From NCBI GenBank assembly GCA_027322375.1, contig DAHVRS010000313.1, forward strand, positions 1 through 10,918: a stretch of DNA of 10,918 nt. Reading direction: 5' to 3'. The notes under the pieces were generated by a model. The model made no database searches, was not told the DNA's origin, and was given only the letters and a program-made list of their open reading frames with translations. Position 1 is the first letter of the stretch, and every line of letters begins with the position of its first letter. The translations under genes and the position numbers were made by a program. The stretch is from Brachybacterium sp. (GTDB taxonomy: Bacteria > Actinomycetota > Actinomycetes > Actinomycetales > Dermabacteraceae). Positions 4,614 through 10,918 of this stretch are shown here, piece by piece.

Positions 4614-7253
4614 TCAGCCGCCGCCGCCTCGTCCGGGTGCGCTGCCGCTCTTGCCGGACTGGGTGCCGCCGGCCTCGGTGTCCCCCTCTACGGGCTGGTC
4701 AGCATCGTCCCCGCCGCCATTACCGTTGCCGTTGTCCTTCTCGGTCGGCTTCTCGGTCGGCTTCTCGACGGGCTCCGTGGCCTTCTCGCTCGGCTCCTCA
4801 GACGGCTCCTCGCTGGGCTCCTCGGAGGGCTCTTCCGACGGTTCCTCGCTCGGCTCCTCGGAGGGCTCCTCCGACGGTTCCTCGCTCGGCTCCTCAGACG
4901 GCTCCTCCGAGGGCTCCTCGGTGGGCTGCGGAGCCTGCGTGGTCGTCGGGTCCGGGCTGGGCGGCGGCGTGTAGCTGCGCGAGCGGTCCTCGTTGTCCAG
5001 CGTCACCTCGGAGGGGAAGTCGAGATACTCCTCGCCCTCCAGCGAGGCGGACATGATGTCCCCCCAGATGTCCGTCGGGTACGAGCCGCCGGTGATGTTC
5101 TGGACGTCGCCGAAGGAGGTCAGGGTCTGCTCGGAGCCGTCCTCACCGGGCTGGAACATGCCCACCGCGGTCACGAGCTGCGGGGTGAAGCCCACGAACC
5201 AGGCCGAGCGGAACTTCTCCGAGGTGCCGGTCTTGCCGGCCACGGGGCGGCCGTCCATGACGCCCTGCAGCGAGCGGGCGGAGCCCTCGGTGGGCGGGCC
5301 CTGGAGCGCGACGGTCGCGTTGGTCGCGACGTCTTCGTCCATGGCCCGAGTCTCCTTGTCCTCGTGCTCGAAGCGGGTGGAGCCGTCGGGCCGGGTCACG
5401 GACTCGACGATGTAGGAGTCGTGGTGCACGCCGCCGGAGGCGATGGTCGCGTAGACCTCGGCCATCTCGAGAACGGTCGGGGAGGCTGAGCCGAGCACGT
5501 TCGAGGCGTCGGAGGTCAGGCCCGGGGTCTCCTCGGGCAGGCCCAGCTTCACCGCGGTGTCGCGGGTGCGCTCAGGACCGATCTCGATGTTCGCCTCGGC
5601 GTAGGCGGTGTTGATCGAGTTGGTGGTCGCCTTGGCGAGCGTGACCCGGCCGTAGTCGATGTTGTTTAAGTTGTTGACCTCCCAGCCGCCGCGGAAGGTC
5701 TTCGGCGAGTTGCCGTCCCAGCGGGAATCCAGCGGGTAGCCGTCCTCGAGCGCGGCGATCAGGGTGAAGGTCTTGAAGATCGTCCCGGCCTGCATGCGGG
5801 ACTGGGTCGCGTCGTTCTGCGCCTGGGAGACGTAGTCCGGTCCGCCGTACATGCCGCGGATCGCGCCGGTGGAGGGGTCCAGGGTCACGGTGCCCACGCG
5901 GTTGTTGTCCGGGCGGGAATCGGGCAGGTTCTCGACGGCCTCGACCGTGCTCTCCTGCACCTTCGGGTCGATCGTGGAGACGATGGTGAAGCCGCCGGTG
6001 TTGATCTCGTCCTCGGTGAAGCCCTGCGCGAGCAGCTCCTTGCGGACCTGCGAGAGCAGGTAGCCCTTGGTGCCGCCGAGGGAGTTCTCGGACTTCGGGT
6101 CGATGGTCTCGGGGAACTCGATCGCGTCCGCCTCGGCAGGGGTCATCTGCCCCTGGCCGACCTGGCGGGTGATCACGCGGTCCCAGAGCTGGACGGCCTT
6201 CTCGGGGTTGTTCGCGGGGTCGTAGGCGGAGGGGCCGGGGATCACGGCGACCAGCAGCGCGGCCTCCGCCTCGGTGAGGTCCTTCGCGTCCTTGCCGAAG
6301 TAGGCCTGAGAGGCCTCCTGCACGCCGTAGGCGCCGCGACCGAAGTAGATGGTGTTGAGGTAGCGGGAGAGGATCTCGTCCTTGCTCAGCTCCTGGTCGA
6401 TCTTCAGCGCCATCACGGCCTCCTTCGCCTTGCCGACGTAGGAGGTCTCAGTGCCCGTGTAGTAGCGCTCGACGTACTGCATGGTGATGGTCGAGCCGCC
6501 CTGACGGGCGCCGCCGCTCAGGTTGTTGACCAGTGCGCGGATGATGCCTCGCGGGGAGACGCCGCGGTTCTCGTAGAAGGTCGAGTCCTCGCTCGCCACG
6601 ACCGCCTGCTTGATCGAGTCGGGGATCTCGTCGGCCGGGAGCTCGGTGCGGTTGATCTCGCTGAACTGGCCCATCTCGGTCTTGCCATCGGCGTAGTAGA
6701 CGCGGGAGGTCTGGGCGAGCGCGAAGTCCGAGGGCTCGGGCACCTCGGTGGAGTTGTAGATCCACGCGGCGAAGCCGAGGCCGGCGAGGACCATGAGCGC
6801 CATCGCGCCCACGATCATGCGCAGCGAGGGGATCCAGCGCCACGGGTTCTTCGCCCCGGCGCGGGGATAGTTCAGGAAGTTCGTCGCCGCGACCTTCGTG
6901 CCGCGGCCACGGCCGGCCGCGGCGGTCGAGCGACCCGCATGGCGGGCGCCGACGGAGGTGCGGCTGGTGGGCGGCTTGGGGGCACCGGCGCGGCTGGCAG
7001 CGGGCTTCGCGGCGCCGGACCTCGAGGCACTGGTCTTCGCAGTGCCGGACCTCGCCGCGCCGGCCGACGCCGCGGTGCGGCCGGTGCGGCTGGTGCCCTT
7101 GCTCCCGTCCCGAGACGACTTCGCGGAGGACTTCCCTGCCGGCTTGGCTGCGGGCTTGCCGGAGGAGGTGCGGCGCACGCCAGCAGCGCGGCGCGCACCG
7201 GAGCCCGTCGACTTCTTCGACGGGCCGCGGGACGAGCGTCGGGATTCGCTCAT
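4614..7253 (-). CDS. Class A penicillin-binding protein with variant TxxK nucleophile motif
   Basis: Bifunctional peptidoglycan synthase (glycosyltransferase plus transpeptidase), 879 residues, anchored in the membrane with catalytic domains outside. Residues 1-145 are a basic Ala/Ser/Lys/Arg cytoplasmic extension; 146-166 is the membrane segment. The GT51 domain (about 185-365) has SEDSTFYENRG (catalytic Glu222), GGSTITMQY (252-260), KAKEA with Glu278, and SKDEILSRYLNTIYFGRGAYG. The transpeptidase domain (about 455-735) has SIN (546-548) and KTGT (674-677), but the first motif reads GTIFK: Thr491, codon ACG at 5781-5783, stands where Ser is expected. Residues 758-879 are Pro/Glu/Ser-rich, with eleven EEPS units (779-822), and end in a Gly-rich tail. 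AGGAGA (7258-7263) supports the ATG. It has its own terminator. The family is certain; transpeptidase activity is in question. Confidence 0.95.
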   Translation of the reverse strand: MSESRRSSRGPSKKSTGSGARRAAGVRRTSSGKPAAKPAGKSSAKSSRDGSKGTSRTGRTAASAGAARSGTAKTSASRSGAAKPAASRAGAPKPPTSRTSVGARHAGRSTAAAGRGRGTKVAATNFLNYPRAGAKNPWRWIPSLRMIVGAMALMVLAGLGFAAWIYNSTEVPEPSDFALAQTSRVYYADGKTEMGQFSEINRTELPADEIPDSIKQAVVASEDSTFYENRGVSPRGIIRALVNNLSGGARQGGSTITMQYVERYYTGTETSYVGKAKEAVMALKIDQELSKDEILSRYLNTIYFGRGAYGVQEASQAYFGKDAKDLTEAEAALLVAVIPGPSAYDPANNPEKAVQLWDRVITRQVGQGQMTPAEADAIEFPETIDPKSENSLGGTKGYLLSQVRKELLAQGFTEDEINTGGFTIVSTIDPKVQESTVEAVENLPDSRPDNNRVGTVTLDPSTGAIRGMYGGPDYVSQAQNDATQSRMQAGTIFKTFTLIAALEDGYPLDSRWDGNSPKTFRGGWEVNNLNNIDYGRVTLAKATTNSINTAYAEANIEIGPERTRDTAVKLGLPEETPGLTSDASNVLGSASPTVLEMAEVYATIASGGVHHDSYIVESVTRPDGSTRFEHEDKETRAMDEDVATNATVALQGPPTEGSARSLQGVMDGRPVAGKTGTSEKFRSAWFVGFTPQLVTAVGMFQPGEDGSEQTLTSFGDVQNITGGSYPTDIWGDIMSASLEGEEYLDFPSEVTLDNEDRSRSYTPPPSPDPTTTQAPQPTEEPSEEPSEEPSEEPSEEPSEEPSEEPSEEPSEEPSEEPSEEPSEKATEPVEKPTEKPTEKDNGNGNGGGDDADQPVEGDTEAGGTQSGKSGSAPGRGGGG
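4788..4919 (-). repeat. Eleven EEPS codon repeats (12-nt units) in the PBP tail
   Basis: Eleven consecutive 12-nt units each encode Glu-Glu-Pro-Ser, with synonymous variation. Units 3-5 (4860-4895) and 6-8 (4824-4859) form a 36-nt block repeated with one difference, showing recent duplication. Copy number is likely to vary between strains. The units are translated tandem repeats, not CRISPR. Confidence 0.9.
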
Positions 7254-7288
7254 GACATCTCCTGGTCCTGCGAGGGACGGACGGGCCC

Positions 7289-7304
7289 GGGCACAGCGGT
7301 GCCC
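7289..7304. other. Short hairpin in the PBP leader
   Basis: GGGCAC (7289-7294) pairs with GTGCCC (7299-7304) around 4 nt, between the candidate promoter and the PBP start. It is short; function is unknown. Confidence 0.35.
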
Positions 7305-7312
7305 AGCTCCTC

Positions 7313-7318
7313 AGTATG
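7313..7318 (-). promoter_or_regulatory. Candidate -10 element of the PBP gene
   Basis: CATACT on the minus strand resembles a -10 hexamer and would give a leader of about 55 nt. No clear -35 is present. The rest of the 284-nt gap between cca and the PBP gene shows no other gene. Confidence 0.35.
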
Positions 7319-7508
7319 ACCACGTGCCCCTGCACGGCGGAATGCCCCGGCGGCGAAGCACACAGGGTGTCCACGAGCTGTGCGGCGCCGCTCACACCGG
7401 GTGCACGGACCGTCACCGGACCCTCACATCGTCCAGCGCAGACCCATTGCGCCGTCCCCGATTCATGCCCTCGGCGCGGGCACAGCCAGGGATCGAACAG
7501 GGCACGCA

Positions 7509-7536
7509 CAGGGCTCCGCCGCAGGCAGGAGCCCTG
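7509..7536 (-). terminator. cca terminator hairpin
   Basis: CAGGGCTCC (7509-7517) pairs perfectly with GGAGCCCTG (7528-7536) around a 10-nt loop. On the minus strand the stem starts one base after the cca TGA (7538-7540). No U-tract follows. It separates cca from the downstream PBP gene. Confidence 0.7.
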
Positions 7537-7537
7537 C

Positions 7538-9016
7538 TCAGGACGAGCTGCGGGCCTCCCACCAGGCGCGCAGCTCCGCCTCGGCGCGCTCCTCGCCGAG
7601 CGGTCCATGCTCCATCCGCAGCTCGAGCAGGTGCTTGTACGCCTCGCCCACCTCCCGACCGGGCGGCAGGTCCAGCAGCTCCATGATCCGGTTCCCGTCG
7701 AGATCGGGGCGGATCCGGCCGATCTCCTCCTGCTCCGCGAGCTTGTCGATGCGCTCCTCGAGCTCGTCGTAGGCGCGGGAGAGGGCACGGGCCTTGCGCT
7801 TGTTGCGGGTGGTGACGTCCGCGCGGGTGAGGCGGTGGAGGTGCTGGAGCAGGTCCCCGGCATCGGTGACATAGCGGCGCACGGCCGAGTCCGACCAGGG
7901 TGAGTCGACATAGCCGTGGAAGCGCAGGTGCAGCTCGACCAGGCGCGCGACCTTCTTCGTCGTGTCCTTGTCGAAGGTCAGGGCCTTCATCCGCTTCGCG
8001 GTCATGCGCGCGCCCACGGTCTCGTGGAAGCGGAAGGTGACCACGCCGCCCTCCTCGAAGCGGCGCGTGGCGGGCTTGCCCACGTCGTGCATGAGCGCGG
8101 CCAGGCGCAGCACGAGGTCGGGCTTCTCGCAGGGCCCACCGGACCCGGTCGGGGATTCGAGGTCGATCGCCTGGTCGAGCACGGTGAGGGAGTGCCCGTA
8201 GACGTACTTGTGACGGTGGTGCTCGTCGATCTCGAGCTGCAGGGCGGGCAGCTCGGGCAGGACGTGCACGGCGAGCCCCAGCTCCGTCATCATCTCGAGG
8301 CCGCCGCGGGGGTCGGCGCCGAGCATGAGCTTGACCAGCTCCTCCCGCACCCGCTCCGCGGAGACGATCGTGATCCGCTCGGCGAGCTGCTCGATCGCGT
8401 CGGCCGTGGCGTCCTCGATGCGGAAGCCGAGCTGGGAGACGAAACGGACCGCGCGCATCATGCGCAGCGGATCGTCGGTGAAGGACTGCGCGGGCGCGAC
8501 CGGGGTGCGCAGCACGGTGCGGGCGAGGTCCGCGAGTCCGTCGAAGGGGTCCACGAGCTCGAGGGAGGGCAGGCGCACCGCCATCGCGTTGACGGTGAAG
8601 TCGCGCCGGGAGAGGTCGCCCTCGAGGGTGTCGCCGTACTCGACCTGCGGCTTGCGGCTGCTGGGGTCGTAGGACTCGGTGCGATAGGTGGTGATCTCGA
8701 CCTTGACCCCATGGCGCATCCCGCCGAGGGTGCCGAAGTCGCGGCCCATGTCCCAGATCGCGCCGTCCTTCGTCCAGGCGCGGAGGATCTCCTCGGTCTG
8801 CTCGGGGCGGGCAGAGGTGGTGAAGTCGAGGTCGGAGCTCGAGCGTCCCAGCACCGCGTCGCGCACCGGTCCGCCCACGAGTGCGAGCTCGTGTCCGGCC
8901 GCTTCGAACTGGCGTCCCAGCTCGTGGATCTCCTCGGGGAGGGCCTGGAACATGGAGGCCGCGCGGGTGCGGGCGGTGGAGAGGCGCTCGGCGGTCTCGT
9001 CTGCGGAGTCGTTCAC
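7538..9016 (-). CDS. cca: CCA tRNA nucleotidyltransferase with HD domain
   Basis: Adds or repairs the 3' CCA end of tRNAs in the cytoplasm; a class II polymerase-beta-superfamily enzyme. The 492-residue product has the nucleotidyltransferase head LVGGPVRDAVLG (46-57) with the metal-binding pair D62/D64 in SDLDF, GRDFGTLGG (91-99), RRDFTVNAMA (137-146), the DPFDG loop (156-160) and DDPLRMMRAVRF (181-192). An HD domain follows, with H275, H310-D311 (LMHDVGKPATR) and H331. The actinobacterial HD-containing CCA enzymes have this layout. The start is GTG at 9016, supported by CAGGA 6 nt upstream (AGGA at 9023-9026). The gene is divergent from the DUF6049 gene with 83 nt between them and ends in a tight terminator hairpin. 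I see no missing key residue. Confidence 0.95.
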   Translation of the reverse strand: MNDSADETAERLSTARTRAASMFQALPEEIHELGRQFEAAGHELALVGGPVRDAVLGRSSSDLDFTTSARPEQTEEILRAWTKDGAIWDMGRDFGTLGGMRHGVKVEITTYRTESYDPSSRKPQVEYGDTLEGDLSRRDFTVNAMAVRLPSLELVDPFDGLADLARTVLRTPVAPAQSFTDDPLRMMRAVRFVSQLGFRIEDATADAIEQLAERITIVSAERVREELVKLMLGADPRGGLEMMTELGLAVHVLPELPALQLEIDEHHRHKYVYGHSLTVLDQAIDLESPTGSGGPCEKPDLVLRLAALMHDVGKPATRRFEEGGVVTFRFHETVGARMTAKRMKALTFDKDTTKKVARLVELHLRFHGYVDSPWSDSAVRRYVTDAGDLLQHLHRLTRADVTTRNKRKARALSRAYDELEERIDKLAEQEEIGRIRPDLDGNRIMELLDLPPGREVGEAYKHLLELRMEHGPLGEERAEAELRAWWEARSSS

Positions 9017-9072
9017 GGGCGGTCCTGTTCTAGAAACGGGGTGTGGAGGTGTCGTGCCCCCTCAGCGCCTCT

Positions 9073-9078
9073 ACGGTA
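9073..9078 (-). promoter_or_regulatory. Candidate -10 element of cca
   Basis: TACCGT on the minus strand fits TAnnnT and would give a leader of about 50 nt. It lies in CTACGGTAG, nearly its own reverse complement, so TACGGT appears on the plus strand too. TAGAAC nearer the gene is an alternative. Confidence 0.35.
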
Positions 9079-9087
9079 GCGGCCGCA

Positions 9088-9093
9088 TACAGT
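9088..9093 (+). promoter_or_regulatory. -10 element for leaderless DUF6049 mRNA
   Basis: TACAGT fits TAnnnT and ends exactly 6 nt before the ATG at 9100, placing the transcription start at the start codon. The intervening GTCACC offers no Shine-Dalgarno. Confidence 0.65.
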
Positions 9094-9099
9094 GTCACC

Positions 9100-10918
9100 A
9101 TGCCGTTGTCCCCGCCGTCCGTGCGCCCGGTGCTCGCGGCGCTGCTGACGGTGCTGCTCCTCGCGTCATCAGTGCTGGTGAGCGGCTCAGCGACCCTGCT
9201 GCCGGGTGCCCTCGCGGCGCCCGCACCGCAGCCGGGCGCGCCCGCGGACGCGCCGCTGACCATGGATCTCGTCTCCCTGGCCCCCACCTCCCTCGCCCCC
9301 GGCGGGACGTTCGAGGCGGAGGTCGAGGTGACCAACACCTCCTCGGAGCCGTTGCCTGCACTCGCTCTCGAGCTGCGCACTCGCACCGCGCGCGTCACCG
9401 ACCGCGGTGTGATCGCGAACTGGCAGGCGGACACCTCCCCGGAGACCACCGGCGCGCCCCTGACCACCTCCGCCGAGCACGAGCAGCTCGCCCCGGGCGA
9501 GTCCGTGGTGCTCACGGTGCGGGTGGACGCGGACGAGCTCGGGTACTCCGAGGAGTCCTATTACTGGGGGACGCGCCGGATCGCTCTCACCGTCACCTCC
9601 GACGGGGAGGCTCTCGCCGCGCTGCGCACCTTCGTGGTGTGGCGGCCGGAGGACGCCGAGGACACGATCACCCAGTCCGTGCTGCTGCCGGTCACGGCGG
9701 AGGATCCCGCCGCCGTGGTCGCCGACCCGGAAGCCCGCGCCGCCTCCCTCGAAAAGGGGCAGCTCGCCACAGTGAAGGCCCTCGCCCCGCGCGGTGACGT
9801 GGACTGGTGGCTGGATCTCTCGCTGCTGGACCCGCCGCGCCTGCCCGTCGACGAGGAGCCCGCGCAGGAGGGGGACGAGTCCGCCTCGCCCACACCCGCC
9901 CCGGTGCGCACCTACACCGAGGACCCCGCGTCCGTCGAGCTCGCGGACCTGCTCGACGAGACCGTCGGCGAGCGGACCGTGCTCGCGATGCCCTATGCCG
10001 GCGCGGACAGGGTGAGCCTGGACGCCGCGGGCACCGACGTCCTCACCGCCGCGGTGCGCGCGCGGGGCGATGTGGTCTGGGACGAGCGCGGGATCATCCC
10101 GCGCGCCGAGGCGCAGCGCGTGGACGGTGCCGGGGCGGAGGCGGATGCGCTCGAGGCGCTGCTCGCCGCCGGTGTCACCACCGCGATCGTGCCCTCCTCC
10201 TCCCTGCGCGCGGACCCGAACTCCGCGGTGACGCCCAGCTCGATCGGCTCCTACCGCTCCGCCTCGCAGGACGGCGCGACCCTGGACCTGCTGGCCCCGG
10301 ACGAGGTGCTCTCCTCGCAGTTCTCTCTTCTCACGGCCGACGGCGATACCGAGCTGACGCGGCAGCGGCTCCTCGCCGAGACCGCGACGATCGCCTCCGA
10401 GTACGCGACCGCGCCCCGGCACCTGCTGATCATGCCCGCGGACCAGGCGGCGCTGGACCCGTCGGCCGCGAGCGCGGTGCTGGACGCCTTCGCCGATGCC
10501 CCCTGGATCCAGGCGGGGCGCACGAGCGCGCTGCTGGACGCCGCGGACGCCTGGACCGCGGATCCGCGCAGCGAGGACGGTGCGCTGTACGCGATCGGGC
10601 CCGTCGACGCGGGCGGTGTGCGCCCCGGCACCACCGCGGCCGACAGCACCTGGGCCCCGCTCGCGCAGTCCGAGGCGCCTGGCCCGCTCGATGCAGAGGT
10701 GCTGGGCCGCCTGCAGGACTCGTGGGAGGACGTGGACGTGCTCGCCGCCGCGATGGAGGACGACGCCCCGCTGGACGCGCCGCGACTCGAGATCCTCGCG
10801 GCGACGGGCGAGCGCTGGCGCACCTCGCCGGAGATCCCCGCCGCGCGCGCCGACGAGGCCGCGGCGTCCGCCGCCGAGCTGCGCGGCCGCATCGAGGTGG
10901 TCCCCGCCTCCGGCTACA
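9100..10918 (+). CDS. DUF6049-family secreted protein, 3' end beyond the window
   Basis: An open frame of 606 codons runs without a stop to the right edge. It begins with a signal peptide: R9, then a hydrophobic core VLAALLTVLLLASSVLV (11-27) and a likely signal-peptidase site near ALA-A (37-40). The mature part starts with an Ig-like segment (TMDLVSLAPTSLAPGGTFEAEVEV, then TNTSSEPLPALALELRTR) and continues with GTRRIALTV and LRTFVVW, typical of actinobacterial DUF6049 proteins, which usually reach 700-800 residues and end in a membrane helix. The function is not established; the family usually precedes murJ (lipid II flippase), which suggests an envelope role. Ser-Thr-Pro and acidic stretches near residues 250-265 look like an exposed loop. 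High GC at third positions throughout confirms coding. The start rests on the leaderless promoter and the signal peptide. Confidence 0.85.
   Translation, partial: MPLSPPSVRPVLAALLTVLLLASSVLVSGSATLLPGALAAPAPQPGAPADAPLTMDLVSLAPTSLAPGGTFEAEVEVTNTSSEPLPALALELRTRTARVTDRGVIANWQADTSPETTGAPLTTSAEHEQLAPGESVVLTVRVDADELGYSEESYYWGTRRIALTVTSDGEALAALRTFVVWRPEDAEDTITQSVLLPVTAEDPAAVVADPEARAASLEKGQLATVKALAPRGDVDWWLDLSLLDPPRLPVDEEPAQEGDESASPTPAPVRTYTEDPASVELADLLDETVGERTVLAMPYAGADRVSLDAAGTDVLTAAVRARGDVVWDERGIIPRAEAQRVDGAGAEADALEALLAAGVTTAIVPSSSLRADPNSAVTPSSIGSYRSASQDGATLDLLAPDEVLSSQFSLLTADGDTELTRQRLLAETATIASEYATAPRHLLIMPADQAALDPSAASAVLDAFADAPWIQAGRTSALLDAADAWTADPRSEDGALYAIGPVDAGGVRPGTTAADSTWAPLAQSEAPGPLDAEVLGRLQDSWEDVDVLAAAMEDDAPLDAPRLEILAATGERWRTSPEIPAARADEAAASAAELRGRIEVVPASGY

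Noticed and set aside
4788..4919. CRISPR array
   Set aside because: Units are contiguous 12-nt codon repeats within a PBP frame, with no spacers and no cas genes.
3682..5489. Overlapping plus-strand frames (3682-4974, 3893-5056, 4551-5489)
   Set aside because: Low-complexity translations antisense to rpsF and the PBP tail; the Ser/Gly and Arg/Pro repeats are the EEPS array read in wrong frames.
7367..7375. DnaA box resembling TTGTCCACA
   Set aside because: A single GTGTCCACG (7 of 9) with no cluster or AT-rich region; not an origin.
6448..7911. Minus-strand 487-codon frame over the PBP and cca genes
   Set aside because: It is in another frame of two real genes on the same strand; the protein is Arg/His/Pro-rich without family features.
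7916..9079. Plus-strand 387-codon frame antisense to cca
   Set aside because: Shadow of cca; the real enzyme motifs are all on the minus strand.
9187..10422. Minus-strand 411-codon frame antisense to the DUF6049 gene
   Set aside because: The plus strand encodes a signal peptide and family-like blocks in an uninterrupted frame; the minus translation is Gly/Arg/His-rich shadow.

Overview
The window is chromosomal DNA of a high-GC actinobacterium. The very GC-rich third codon positions, the gene order and the protein sequences (a cysteine-free bS18, an SSB ending in DDPPF, a DUF6049-type surface protein beside cca) fit the Micrococcales. Brachybacterium or another Dermabacteraceae member is my best guess from recognition alone; no search was run. 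In many actinobacteria this gene set lies near oriC, but no origin is visible here.

Layout. 1-174: sequence downstream of a permease gene, with a strong terminator hairpin. 175-1605 (-): an APC-family amino-acid permease. 1606-1821: a spacer with a long imperfect hairpin and a related direct repeat. 1822-2106 (-): a small protein with half of a bL12-type C-terminal domain. 2327-4026 (-): the rpsF-ssb-rpsR-rplI operon, with a leader that looks like the S6:S18-binding autoregulatory motif and a terminator at 2204-2238. 4297-4494 (-): a 65-residue zinc-ribbon protein of unknown role. 4614-7253 (-): a class A penicillin-binding protein with long disordered tails. 7538-9016 (-): CCA tRNA nucleotidyltransferase. 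From 9100 (+), running off the right edge: a secreted DUF6049-family protein.

How the genes fit together. The central operon makes two small-subunit proteins that bind each other (bS6, bS18), one large-subunit protein (bL9) and the single-stranded DNA-binding protein. The cca product finishes tRNA 3' ends. The PBP and the DUF6049 protein act at the cell envelope; in many actinobacteria the latter precedes murJ, which should lie just beyond the right edge. The permease and the bL12-like gene are separate transcription units.

I see no phage, IS element, CRISPR, toxin-antitoxin or defence system. The points of interest are within housekeeping genes: a Thr in place of the catalytic Ser in the PBP SxxK motif, an rpsF leader that can sequester its own Shine-Dalgarno, three genes with apparent leaderless starts of identical geometry, and U-tract-less hairpins whose G-U wobbles pair only in the minus-strand RNA.
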